Of a stretch of 64,000 bases of DNA, positions 45,211 to 53,964 are shown in pieces. A model generated the notes under the pieces. It saw only the letters and a program-made list of their open reading frames with translations, made no database searches and had not been told where the DNA came from. Origin of the DNA: Syntrophorhabdaceae bacterium (GTDB taxonomy: Bacteria > Desulfobacterota > Syntrophorhabdia > Syntrophorhabdales > Syntrophorhabdaceae); assembly GCA_026415675.1 (NCBI GenBank), contig JAOAGQ010000011.1, forward strand, positions 1 to 64,000, written 5' to 3'. The stretch's first letter is position 1, and each line of letters opens with the position of its first letter. The translations under genes and the position numbers were made by a program.

Positions 45211-47317
45211 TTATCAGTTCTTCGAGCCTCTCGTATCTTTCATACCACTCTTTATCCTCGAATGAGAGGTTTTCCCTTGCGTATCTGTAGAGTATCTCCA
45301 TCTCGTTTATGTGATTTGAGTGGAGGGCAGCGAGGATCACATGGTAGAGTTCCTTATAGGTTATGCCCGGGGCATATATGTTAGAGGTCTTAATCAGTGT
45401 ATCGTAGGCCTTTTTATATTTCTTCTGTTCGAGGTATACAAGGCCTATCTCCCTCTGTACATTAGGGGAGTTTGTGATTTTAAGGGATCTTTTGTAGTAC
45501 CCAATGGACTTATCGTACATCTTCAACCCCTTGCAGGCATCCCCCATTAGCTTATAACCTATAGCAATTTCTGGAAAGTTATCAATTATGTTTTTTGCAT
45601 AGACCATTGCCTTCTCATGTTTACCGATACCGTTATGATACATGGCCATAAACTGGTTCGCGATGATGGACTCGGGGTATATCTTTATAATCCTTTCGAG
45701 CTCCTTAATGATTCCTTCTAGCTCCTCTTTACTTTTCCTTTCAAGGGTTTCCCTCGGTTCAAAGGCGAAGACGTATGGGTCGATGGCCTTCAATCTATGC
45801 TCATCTGCAATATCGGGGTATCTATCCTTATCCACATACAGAACTTCTATATCGTCAAAGAAAACAGGCCGATAGTTTGGAAAATGGGCGATTATCTCTT
45901 TGAAACCTTTAAGTCCAAGGGGGACCATAATAAACTGGGGGTGGTACCTCTCCACCATCTTTTGAAAGACACTTTTACTTATAAACATCTTGTCCGCAAT
46001 GTACATGTCCTCATTTGTAAAGAGAAAAGGGACCTCCATATCCATGAATATTTTATATCGGGGATATAGGACAAACTGGAGGTAACCACCGTAATTCGGA
46101 TGATTCAAGATCGAGCCTCCTGTGTCTATATACCTTAAAAAATTGGTGATTCCATGGGGGAGGTTCTTTATCGAAAAGGGGAATTTAGGGGGATTGGCAT
46201 ATATATCTCTTATGTAAACGAAGGGGAAGATCCCAAAGAGGATCACAAAAAAGGCGGCCAGTACCTTATTTCTCTTATCTTTTATATTGGCAATCGATAG
46301 TTCCGGAGCATTCGCTTTAACCAGAGGGAGAGACAAAAGGGAAAATTCATAACAGAATCGGTAGCCCTTTGTAAGCAAATATATACCACCGAGAAATAAA
46401 AGCATATGGCTTATCCGTATATTTTTTGTGTAGAGGGAGGCTGTTAAAGAGAATAGGGTAATAAGGAGCATTATGATTATAAGGGAATTAAAGGTCAGGA
46501 ACATCTTTACTATGTGGAAGGATGTGAGTTCTTCCTGAGAAAAATATTTAAGTTCCGCTATATAATGGGAAGCAAAACCTGTCTCTATAAAGGGTACGAA
46601 AGTGAGGTCAAGACCATGGGGGGTAAGAAAGACTGTACCTATGGAGACTATAAGGGGCAGGATACGGATCGCTTCTTTTTTTGTAATCTCTTTTTTATTT
46701 TTTTTGTGGTTATAGTAAAACTCTATTAGATACGTAAGACATATAAGGAGCATAACGGGGTATGTGACACCGTGTATGTTGACCCACAAAAGGGATAAAA
46801 AGGGGAGAAGAAATATATACTTCCCTTTATGTTCGAGGATGAACAGGAAGGAGATGATAAAGATATACGTGAATATATGGGGCCTCATAAGGGCGTACCG
46901 GGGGATAAACAACATGAAGATAACCACAAAAACAAAAACCAGGTAAAATCTTTTTTCTTTCCCCACATCAGTGAACAAAAAGAGAAAGACCATGTAAGCC
47001 AAAAGCATAAAGAGGAGGGTTTTTACGATGATTATCCCATAGTAGTTAAATATATTGAATAAAAGATAGGTGGTAAGCTGGAAAAGCCAGTAATAGTCAA
47101 CCCATTCCCTCGGGGGCTCAACAAAAGAGAAGAAACTCTCCTTTGGGATCGAAAAGTTTTCCAATATGTATCTCCCGCCATTTAGGTGGTACCATAGGTC
47201 TGTATCCCCTGCGAATATAGGCCATCTTATGAAATTAACAATCGAAAAGATTGTGAAGAGGAGCAAATAATAGAATAAAACCCTTTCTCTTTTTATAGAA
47301 GGGATGGCTTTTAGCAT
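45188..47317 (-). CDS. Polytopic membrane protein with C-terminal TPR
   Basis: A 709-residue protein with around ten or more membrane helices over the first ~390 residues. Near the N-terminus it carries GDTDLWYHLNGGRYI followed by the WVDYYWLFQ loop, the pattern of uncharacterised GT-C-like membrane proteins (a D-x-x-W-H motif in the first periplasmic loop). A soluble periplasmic part with TPR-like helices follows (KLMGDACKGLKMYDKSIGYYKRS). It is divergent from pilA and first in a three-gene minus-strand group with a GT2 and a methyltransferase. The enzymatic role is unproven. Confidence 0.7.
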   Translation of the reverse strand: MLKAIPSIKRERVLFYYLLLFTIFSIVNFIRWPIFAGDTDLWYHLNGGRYILENFSIPKESFFSFVEPPREWVDYYWLFQLTTYLLFNIFNYYGIIIVKTLLFMLLAYMVFLFLFTDVGKEKRFYLVFVFVVIFMLFIPRYALMRPHIFTYIFIISFLFILEHKGKYIFLLPFLSLLWVNIHGVTYPVMLLICLTYLIEFYYNHKKNKKEITKKEAIRILPLIVSIGTVFLTPHGLDLTFVPFIETGFASHYIAELKYFSQEELTSFHIVKMFLTFNSLIIIMLLITLFSLTASLYTKNIRISHMLLFLGGIYLLTKGYRFCYEFSLLSLPLVKANAPELSIANIKDKRNKVLAAFFVILFGIFPFVYIRDIYANPPKFPFSIKNLPHGITNFLRYIDTGGSILNHPNYGGYLQFVLYPRYKIFMDMEVPFLFTNEDMYIADKMFISKSVFQKMVERYHPQFIMVPLGLKGFKEIIAHFPNYRPVFFDDIEVLYVDKDRYPDIADEHRLKAIDPYVFAFEPRETLERKSKEELEGIIKELERIIKIYPESIIANQFMAMYHNGIGKHEKAMVYAKNIIDNFPEIAIGYKLMGDACKGLKMYDKSIGYYKRSLKITNSPNVQREIGLVYLEQKKYKKAYDTLIKTSNIYAPGITYKELYHVILAALHSNHINEMEILYRYARENLSFEDKEWYERYERLEELINEKRKQN

Positions 47318-47380
47318 AGATTAAAGCTAACACATGGTTTTTTTCATCTGCAAGGCAAATTATTCTTTTTTTTATTGAGT

Positions 47381-47394
47381 GTGATTAAAATCAT
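47381..47394. promoter_or_regulatory. FNR/CRP-like palindrome at the pilA promoter
   Basis: GTGAT (47381-47385), TAAA, ATCAT (47390-47394) is an inverted repeat matching 8 of 10 fixed bases of the FNR consensus TTGAT-N4-ATCAA. It abuts the pilA -35 box, sharing one base. The same spacing would block or recruit polymerase. Confidence 0.4.
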
Positions 47395-47421
47395 TTACAT
47401 TTAAAAAAAATATGTTAGAAT
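47394..47421 (+). promoter_or_regulatory. Promoter of pilA
   Basis: TTTACA (47394-47399), 16-base spacer and TAGAAT (47416-47421). No convincing sigma-54 GG-N10-GC element was found, although many pilA genes use one. Confidence 0.5.
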
Positions 47422-47468
47422 TTATACTGTATTAATACTATTAAAATTTTAATTTAAAAGGAGGTATT

Positions 47469-47897
47469 ATGTTAAAGGTTAAGAAAGACAAAAGAGGTTT
47501 TACGTTGATTGAGCTTCTAATCGTCATCGCGATTATCGGCATTTTGGCCGCAATCGCAATCCCTGCCTACACGGGTTACACCAAAAAGTCAAAGACTTCA
47601 GGGGTAATAAACGCGATAGGGGCGGTAAAGAATGCCGTCTTCGCCTATTACACAGAGGCAGGTAGTGTAACGGCAGCAGCTACAATCTCAGCGATAGGCA
47701 CAACCTATGGGGTAACACCGCCTGCTCAGTACATAAGTGCGGCAAGTGTAGGATCCGACGGTACAATTACCGTAACGCTCACCAATATAGGTAGCGACAT
47801 AAACGGTAAGACCATAACCCTTACCCCTTCAAACAACATGCAGACATGGACCTGGGGTGGAAACGTAGATGCAGCATACATACCTAAATCCAATTAA
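47469..47897 (+). CDS. pilA: Major type IV pilin PilA
   Basis: A 142-residue prepilin. A short basic leader ends KKDKRG, cut before [20 protein letters not shown], with the essential Glu at mature position 5 and the long hydrophobic N-terminal helix. The globular part is Ala/Thr/Gly-rich and no disulfide pair is visible: the mature chain lacks Cys. A strong AAGGAGG ribosome site and its own terminator suggest high, separate expression. It heads the pilus locus and is divergent from the membrane TPR protein. Confidence 0.94.
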   Translation: MLKVKKDKRGFTLIELLIVIAIIGILAAIAIPAYTGYTKKSKTSGVINAIGAVKNAVFAYYTEAGSVTAAATISAIGTTYGVTPPAQYISAASVGSDGTITVTLTNIGSDINGKTITLTPSNNMQTWTWGGNVDAAYIPKSN

Positions 47898-47906
47898 TTA
47901 GGTTTT

Positions 47907-47935
47907 AAGGGGGGCTTGAAATAGCCCCCTTTTTT
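47907..47935 (+). terminator. Intrinsic terminator of pilA
   Basis: A G-rich stem AAGGGGGGCT (47907-47916) pairs with AGCCCCCTT (47923-47931), followed by a T run. It may be partially leaky, allowing lower expression of pilD and the minor pilins. Confidence 0.9.
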
Positions 47936-47953
47936 ATTTTCATATGAGATGCC

Positions 47954-48748
47954 ATGATTACACAACTGACTACCACATATATAACACCCATTGGGGTCAT
48001 CATCTTCGGTGGAATCATAGGCAGTTTTCTTAACGTCTGTATCTTTAGATTACCGAGAGAAAAATCTATAATATTACCCCCTTCCTCATGTCCCACATGC
48101 CATAATAAGATTCGGTTCTATGATAATATACCCATTCTGAGTTATCTCATACTCAAAGGGAAATGCAGGGTGTGCGGTTCGAAAATAGCTTTGAGATACC
48201 CCCTCGTCGAATTTTTAACCATAGCTCTTTTTTTTTCCTTGTACCTTAAGTTCGGTCTATCTCTCGAATTTGCCGTCAATATGCTTTTCGTTTCTCTCCT
48301 CATAGTGATATCCTTTATAGACATCGATTTTAAGATTATCCCCGATGTATTAAGCTTAGGAGGTATGGCTACTGGCTTTATCTTATCTTTTTTTAGATAC
48401 CCTTTCGGCTACCTGGATAGTCTAATCGGTATCTTTATAGGAGGGGGCATACTCTACGGGATTGCGATAGCGTATGGGGCTATTGCAAAAAGGGAAGGGA
48501 TGGGGGGAGGGGATATAAAGCTCCTCGGGATGATAGGGGCCTTCTCCGGTATAAAAGGTGTACTATTCACCTTGATGGCAGGCTCTCTGATAGGCTCCAT
48601 AGTCGGCATTATTCTTATGCTCACCCAAGGCAAGGATATGAAATACGCCCTTCCTTTTGGACCCTTTCTCTCCCTCGGGGCAATTATATATATTTTTTCA
48701 GGAGATTATCTTGAAAAAGGTTTTGTACGGCTTATCACAGGACAATAG
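47954..48748 (+). CDS. pilD: Prepilin peptidase / N-methyltransferase PilD
   Basis: A 264-residue inner-membrane aspartic protease that cleaves prepilin leaders and methylates the new N-terminus. It has the N-terminal GSFLNVCIFRLPRE, the zinc-type Cys pairs CPTC and CRVC of the methyltransferase loop, and the two catalytic Asp in FIDIDFKIIPD and GGGDIKLLG. Several membrane segments cover the remainder. It overlaps the start of the first minor pilin gene by 38 bases. Confidence 0.95.
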   Translation: MITQLTTTYITPIGVIIFGGIIGSFLNVCIFRLPREKSIILPPSSCPTCHNKIRFYDNIPILSYLILKGKCRVCGSKIALRYPLVEFLTIALFFSLYLKFGLSLEFAVNMLFVSLLIVISFIDIDFKIIPDVLSLGGMATGFILSFFRYPFGYLDSLIGIFIGGGILYGIAIAYGAIAKREGMGGGDIKLLGMIGAFSGIKGVLFTLMAGSLIGSIVGIILMLTQGKDMKYALPFGPFLSLGAIIYIFSGDYLEKGFVRLITGQ

Positions 48749-49220
48749 GGGTTTTTCCCTTTTGGAGATGGTTGTGGTTATCGTGATAGCAGGAATACTC
48801 GCCGCCATCGCAGTCCCGAGCTATCTCGGAATGATAAAAAAGCATAAACTTACCCAGTATGCCACAGAGATGGAGTATCTTGTTAAATCCGCAAAGATCA
48901 TTGCCATGGAGAGGACTGTAAATACGGGGATATGTGTGGATAGTAGTACAAACCTTATACTTTATATAATTGGTACAAGTAGAAGTGCCGGCATATGTTC
49001 GGGGACTGAATTCAGGAGGATGACTATAAACGCAACAGATGCCTCATATAGTAATATCAGCCTTTCCGGTTCAGGGGCATCCTTTGACCCGAGGGGGCTT
49101 GCCATATGGACCGGAAACGTATGTATCACAAACAACGAGAAATACGTTAAGGCATGTATAAGTAGAACAGGTATACGGATCGAAGAAGGGTCAGGGGGTT
49201 GCAGCTCGTGTTCTTTCTGA
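48711..49220 (+). CDS. fimT: Minor pilin FimT/GspH-like
   Basis: A 169-residue prepilin-like protein with leader ending SQDNRG, followed by FSLLEMVVVIVIAGILAAIA with Glu5. A Cys-rich C-terminus (GGCSSCSF) suggests a disulfide. The frame opens at 48657, but TTG 48711 lies six bases after a GGAG site and gives a normal leader. It is embedded in the 3' end of pilD and followed by three further pilin-like genes, as in priming-complex operons. Confidence 0.85.
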   Translation: MKKVLYGLSQDNRGFSLLEMVVVIVIAGILAAIAVPSYLGMIKKHKLTQYATEMEYLVKSAKIIAMERTVNTGICVDSSTNLILYIIGTSRSAGICSGTEFRRMTINATDASYSNISLSGSGASFDPRGLAIWTGNVCITNNEKYVKACISRTGIRIEEGSGGCSSCSF

Positions 49221-49585
49221 GATGTTTGAACTCCATTTTAAAAGGGTTCAAAAATGGGTTTACATTGATCGAGGCCATGATCGGGATAACGATCCTTACC
49301 TTCTCCCTTATGGGGGTTGTGGCAATGATGGTCTATTTCGGTTCCCAGACAACCGATAAAAAACTGAAAAGTTGTTTGCTCGATAGTGCTGCAAGTGCCC
49401 TTCAACAGTTTAAAGGGAATGCCCTTCCTATCTCTTCAAGTTTTACCTGTGAAAACATAACGGGGACCATTTCTGTAAACCCGACAACATATCCATCCTC
49501 AAATACATGTACAGATGTTACCGCTACCGCATCGGCCCTGGGAAAGAGTTTGACGTTGACGACAAAGGTATGCAATTTCAATTAG
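49199..49585 (+). CDS. pilV: Minor pilin PilV/GspI-like
   Basis: A prepilin-like protein of up to 128 residues; the class III leader ends KGFKNG before FTLIEAMIGITILTFSLMG. The start is uncertain: TTG 49199 overlaps fimT by 22 bases, and other non-ATG codons (GTG 49208, TTG 49226) would give a shorter leader. Cys residues near the middle and at the C-terminus (KVCNFN) may pair. It is one of four minor pilins expected to prime pilus assembly. Confidence 0.8.
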   Translation: MQLVFFLRCLNSILKGFKNGFTLIEAMIGITILTFSLMGVVAMMVYFGSQTTDKKLKSCLLDSAASALQQFKGNALPISSSFTCENITGTISVNPTTYPSSNTCTDVTATASALGKSLTLTTKVCNFN

Positions 49586-49596
49586 GTTTGATAAAT

Positions 49597-50502
49597 ATGC
49601 TTAAAAGGTTAAACAAAAAAGGTTTCAGCCTTATCGAGGTCCTGATAGTAAGTGGTATCGGGCTTTTTGTCCTCATGGCGGCATTACTCCTTTACACAGG
49701 TTCTTTGAATCTCTTTAAGGATGTAAAGACCATTTCCGATAATATACAAACAAAGGTGCCTTCTATTGAACTGGTGGGAAGATACTTTGACCGCTGGGGG
49801 GTAAATGTGTTATCAACAGGGAGCGACTGTACGAACTACCCCCCCTCCAATGCCAAATGTATAACCGTTACCCCACAGACTGGGCTTGGAACAGGAATTA
49901 CCTGTGACGAGGTGATCTTCTTCGGTAATATTCACGGAACGGGCTTTGTAAGGGATGTCTCCGGTACTGTGGCAAACCTTGTGAGTTGCAGGTTGAGCAC
50001 GAGTTCAAACCAGAACTGCTACTATTTATGGAGAAACGGTTCAATCCAGAATGATGCCTCCACAAACACAGTCCTACCCCTTTCGCTAAGCTCCCTATCC
50101 CCGAACAATGCAGACTGCTCAACTTTGACATCGGGAACGGTATCCAACGCATCGGCAAATTATCAGTTATCCCCATCCGCTGGTTCAGGATCTACAAAAA
50201 CCCTCCAGGCAGGAGATATCATCCAGAGGTCACCCCATAAAATAAGGTTATACTGCGCCCCAAACGCAAACGATGCGAGTAGAAACTGGCTTTATGTGGA
50301 TTTAACGGATACGGCACTGGGTTGTACTTCCGATGAAACCGCCTCTCCTATTGCCCCCGTTGATACATTTCAGGTAACCCTACTGACCGACCCAAGCGGA
50401 AATTCAACGGCGGCAAGGGTGACGGTAACCTTTAGAAGTCAGTCAGGGAAGTACTCGAAGCAGTATGACACCCATACCGTAACAAAAACTTTTGGGAGAT
50501 AA
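49597..50502 (+). CDS. pilW: Minor pilin PilW-like
   Basis: About 301 residues, with leader MLKRLNKKG cut before FSLIEVLIVSGIGLFVLMAALL. The frame extends back to 49507 within pilV, but ATG 49597 gives the normal short basic leader, although its ribosome site is weak; ATG 49570 is an alternative. The large Ser/Thr-rich globular part has several Cys, common in PilW. It ends just before the pilX-like gene. Confidence 0.83.
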   Translation: MLKRLNKKGFSLIEVLIVSGIGLFVLMAALLLYTGSLNLFKDVKTISDNIQTKVPSIELVGRYFDRWGVNVLSTGSDCTNYPPSNAKCITVTPQTGLGTGITCDEVIFFGNIHGTGFVRDVSGTVANLVSCRLSTSSNQNCYYLWRNGSIQNDASTNTVLPLSLSSLSPNNADCSTLTSGTVSNASANYQLSPSAGSGSTKTLQAGDIIQRSPHKIRLYCAPNANDASRNWLYVDLTDTALGCTSDETASPIAPVDTFQVTLLTDPSGNSTAARVTVTFRSQSGKYSKQYDTHTVTKTFGR

Positions 50503-50506
50503 CACC

Positions 50507-51856
50507 ATGAAGAATGAAAAAGGTTTTATCCTTGCCGTAGTCTTATCGATGACTCTGCTTGTTGCGATCCTCGCAACGGCTGCCATAAAAATGTCAGAAC
50601 TGGGTTATCTCGCATACGGGAGTGAAAGAAAGTACCAGATAGCGGATACCGCATCAGAATATGGATTGAATATGGGCGTCCAGATCGTCTCCTCAACGGG
50701 CAACTGTCCCAGTGCAAATACAGGTACGTTGAGTACAGGGGGTGTCTCCGCCTCCTATTCATATTTCTCTATCTCGGGAGGCAACTACTGTTTTATCCAT
50801 AGCAAAGGTCAATTTGCAGGGGCATCCGTTGTGAAGACCACGATCGTACCTACCTTTATGACAGGGAACTGGGGGGCCCTTGTTATCGATTCAGGAACGG
50901 TGAATCTCGGTGGTAGCGGCTCCGTTGCCTTCTGTGATACGGCATGCCCAAATGGAGGGCCTGCCATCATGTATATTGGGGCAACAACAATTACAGGGGG
51001 CTCGTCAACTGTGCTGCCGAGTGCCTGCCCAAATAACCCAAAAGGGGCGGTAGGGAATCCACCAACCCAACAGAATGCATCTTTGCCCGCAGACCTCACA
51101 TCTACGTACTTCAACTCAACGGATATCGTTGACCTTGAAAACGACCTCAGGGCAAAATACTCTGTAGATGATACCTCCATTGCGAACATGAATAGTTCAT
51201 GTAAATACACAGGGTCAAGCGCATGCTCCACAACATCATCGACCAACATCAGTTGTGGTACTACGAACATCAGTCTTACAACATGTCCTCAGGTATATAT
51301 ACAGAGTGCGGCGTTGACTATAGGGCATGCGGTAACAGGTAAGACGGTATACTCAGGGGGAAGGGTAACTGTGACAGGGGCCACAGTAGATACGAATGTC
51401 TTTGCCGATACAATATATATAAACGCCTCGGACAATAGCCCTGAAGGGGGTGTATATTTCGCAAGGAACACCACGCAGACCGTAACATCGAGTTGCAGCA
51501 CTTCAACAAACTGTATCTATGTAAAATCCAACAAGCAACTTGGTACTGCAACGAAGCCCATTCTTTATATCTCCAGAGGGGGTACCCTTTTTGATTCAAA
51601 CGGTGGCCCCGATATATACGGTTTTATATATACCAGCTCCACGGCAACTAATGTAAACGGAAACATTATCTTTAAAGGTTCTTTCGTAAACGATAACAAC
51701 GCAACGATTACATTCGGGGGTAATGCAAGCATCCAGTTCGATCTCGATGTGTTAAACCAGTTAAAGACCAATCTCGCTACGGTTCTAAAGACCCCTACAT
51801 GCGGCGGTCGTCAGATGCAAAGCTCCCTCCTTTCAACAAAGGTAACGATATACTGA
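50507..51856 (+). CDS. pilX: Minor pilin PilX/GspK-like
   Basis: A 449-residue protein with leader MKNEKG and hydrophobic FILAVVLSMTLLVAILA. Position 5 of the mature chain is Val rather than Glu, which is characteristic of the tip-type pilins PilX and GspK. The long Ser/Thr/Gly-rich C-terminal region has repeated hydrophobic beta-strands, resembling a parallel beta-helix like those of polymer-forming cell-surface proteins (VYSGGRVTVTGATVDTNVF). A GGGAG site precedes ATG 50507. Confidence 0.75.
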   Translation: MKNEKGFILAVVLSMTLLVAILATAAIKMSELGYLAYGSERKYQIADTASEYGLNMGVQIVSSTGNCPSANTGTLSTGGVSASYSYFSISGGNYCFIHSKGQFAGASVVKTTIVPTFMTGNWGALVIDSGTVNLGGSGSVAFCDTACPNGGPAIMYIGATTITGGSSTVLPSACPNNPKGAVGNPPTQQNASLPADLTSTYFNSTDIVDLENDLRAKYSVDDTSIANMNSSCKYTGSSACSTTSSTNISCGTTNISLTTCPQVYIQSAALTIGHAVTGKTVYSGGRVTVTGATVDTNVFADTIYINASDNSPEGGVYFARNTTQTVTSSCSTSTNCIYVKSNKQLGTATKPILYISRGGTLFDSNGGPDIYGFIYTSSTATNVNGNIIFKGSFVNDNNATITFGGNASIQFDLDVLNQLKTNLATVLKTPTCGGRQMQSSLLSTKVTIY

Positions 51857-51861
51857 GGTTC

Positions 51862-53883
51862 ATGTCTTTTCTCCCCTTTTTCCTTATCCCTTTTTTAGGG
51901 GGAAACCACCTCTCTTTTTATTATTTCACCATTGAAAAGTTCTGGATCGACTCCACCTTTCTTGTTCTCCTTATCATCTCAATCCTATATAATTTTTATA
52001 TAAAAAAAAGGTTTACCGTTGCTTTTTTATATTTTCTTCTCCCTTTCCTTCTATTTTTTTTAATAACCCTCTTGAGCTATCTTTACTCATGGATAAGACT
52101 AAACACCCTCGTTGAGGTCAATCACCTCCTGTGGGCCATAGGGGGTGTATACCTTTTTTCTCTAATCGATGACAAAGAAAAACCTCTGAAGGCCCTCATC
52201 TGGGGGACAACCGTTGTTGTTCTATCGATGGCGGTACAGTATGAGGTGCTCTATCCATCCCTACAGGAGATGTATAAGGAAGGGCATTATGGAGACCTTG
52301 TCAGATCGAAGGTTGTGCCAACGGCATCCTTCCTCAACGAAGCAACCCTCGGAGGTTATCTCCTTTTTTCTCTGCCATTGGGTATATTTTTCTCTGTGTT
52401 TAAAAAAGAAAAAATCTACTTTTTACCTTCCTCTTTGATATTATTCGGTATTCTCTTTTCCCTATCGAGAATGGCCTTTCTCATCGCTTTTGTCTCCATT
52501 CTTTTTATGGCTTTACTGGTTGTTAAAAGAACGGGTATCAAAAGGCTTTCAGGGCTTTTTTATATCATTATCATCGCCACAGCAATCTTTTTTTTCTTAA
52601 ACTATACAACGGATGAAAAAAAAGCGGATGAGAGACCCATCCTCGAGAGAGGCTTATATAAGCTCGAGAGCATCCCTAAACACATAACTACCCTTACATA
52701 CAGGACAAATACGTGGGAAAAGGCAATAAACGCCTTTATCGACAGTCCTTTGAAAGGATACGGGGCCGGCACATTCGAATACGTTTTTAAAAAATATTAC
52801 GATGCCACTTTATACACAAAATACAGTCACAGTATTATCATTAAAGTCCTCGTTGAACTTGGCATTTTAGGTCTATTCTCTTTTCTTCTCTATCCCTTCT
52901 CTCTTTTTCTATGTTTTTTTATAAAATTGTACCTCTACCATCCTGTTGGTATACCTGTGGGGAAGGACGATAGGGACCTGTATATTTTCATGGCAATATC
53001 GGCATTCTCGGGCCTTGTCTTTGCCTTTTTCAATGTAGCCTTTGAATCCCCGGCATACACGATAACCTTTTTTGTGTTGAGTTCCTTTCTCCCCATGGCC
53101 CTTATGGAAACAAAAGAAGGTGCTAACCTTTTATCCCTTCCTCTTTTAATATCTGTGCTCTTTGCCCTTGTATGTTCCCTTTTCTTTACCGTTAAAACGG
53201 ATACCGCCTGGAAACTGAACGAACAGGGTATGATATTCGAAGAATTGGGTATGTTAGATGAGGCGTTAAACTCCTATAGTGAGGCGATAACGATAATGCC
53301 ATCAAATAGTTTTGGGTATATAGGCAGAATAGGTATCCTCTTAAAATTATATAATGCCACCGATGACAAGGATATAAGAGAGAAGATAAGAAGAGCTTTA
53401 AACGATACCGTTGAAAAAATTGAGAAAAACCCCGATAGAAACGGGGAACTCTTTTTTGTTAAAGGAAAAATATACGAGATTATGGGCAATAAAGATAAGG
53501 AGGAGAAAAATCTATATACGGCCTTATACTACCATCCATCATCGGGTTTCTATATGTACGAAATCGGTAAATACCATTTCAGGTATGGGGAGTTCGAAAA
53601 ACTAAAGGGAATCATAGAGCTCATGAAAATCTATGAACCGAGACACAAAGGCTCTGACATGCACGGGATCTATGTTTACAAAATGAGGGATCTCGAGGCG
53701 AGTATGGAGTTCATTGAAGGGAGAAAAGAGAGTGCCTATGCCCTTGCCTTAAAAAACCTTGAGGAAGCAGAGGCAGACAATAGTTCCTTTGCAAACGTCC
53801 TCTCAAGGGAGTATGTACAGAAAGAAAAGGTCATCGAATACTTAAAATCAAGGGTCTTATACTTTAAATCCCGTATAGATTGA
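51862..53883 (+). CDS. O-antigen ligase/Wzy-like membrane protein with TPR tail
   Basis: About 673 residues with some twelve membrane helices and a C-terminal TPR region (from about 460). The Wzy_C signature is clear: RTNTWEKAINAFIDSPLKGYGAGTF-type sequence around residue 290, then YSHSIIIKVLVELGILG. Such enzymes join polyprenyl-linked glycans to lipid A or to pilin (PglL/TfpO type). It replaces pilY1 at the place after the minor pilins, so pilin O-glycosylation is plausible but unproven. The frame extends back into pilX (51799); ATG 51862 lies just after GAGG. Confidence 0.8.
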   Translation: MSFLPFFLIPFLGGNHLSFYYFTIEKFWIDSTFLVLLIISILYNFYIKKRFTVAFLYFLLPFLLFFLITLLSYLYSWIRLNTLVEVNHLLWAIGGVYLFSLIDDKEKPLKALIWGTTVVVLSMAVQYEVLYPSLQEMYKEGHYGDLVRSKVVPTASFLNEATLGGYLLFSLPLGIFFSVFKKEKIYFLPSSLILFGILFSLSRMAFLIAFVSILFMALLVVKRTGIKRLSGLFYIIIIATAIFFFLNYTTDEKKADERPILERGLYKLESIPKHITTLTYRTNTWEKAINAFIDSPLKGYGAGTFEYVFKKYYDATLYTKYSHSIIIKVLVELGILGLFSFLLYPFSLFLCFFIKLYLYHPVGIPVGKDDRDLYIFMAISAFSGLVFAFFNVAFESPAYTITFFVLSSFLPMALMETKEGANLLSLPLLISVLFALVCSLFFTVKTDTAWKLNEQGMIFEELGMLDEALNSYSEAITIMPSNSFGYIGRIGILLKLYNATDDKDIREKIRRALNDTVEKIEKNPDRNGELFFVKGKIYEIMGNKDKEEKNLYTALYYHPSSGFYMYEIGKYHFRYGEFEKLKGIIELMKIYEPRHKGSDMHGIYVYKMRDLEASMEFIEGRKESAYALALKNLEEAEADNSSFANVLSREYVQKEKVIEYLKSRVLYFKSRID

Positions 53884-53895
53884 ATATAAAGGCAC

Positions 53896-53912
53896 TATTT
53901 TTTCAAAAAATA
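53896..53912. repeat. AT palindrome between the Wzy-like gene and pilM
   Basis: TATTTTTT and AAAAAATA around a single C form a perfect 17-base palindrome. It could be a weak terminator or a protein site; its position ahead of a possible promoter favours a boundary role. Confidence 0.3.
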
Positions 53913-53913
53913 C

Positions 53914-53942
53914 TTGTCTTTTTTAAATAAAAAATGTAACAA
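53914..53942 (+). promoter_or_regulatory. Possible promoter of the pilMNOPQ operon
   Basis: TTGTCT (53914-53919), 17-base spacer and TAACAA (53937-53942), 23 bases before pilM. It matches only moderately. Confidence 0.35.
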
Positions 53943-53964
53943 ATAAAAAGGGCGCAAGAGAAGG

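Noticed and set aside
47341-47380. Sigma-54 promoter for pilA
   Set aside because: GG and GC pairs near 47337-47360 do not have the fixed 10-base spacing or the flanking TGGCAC/TTGC bases.
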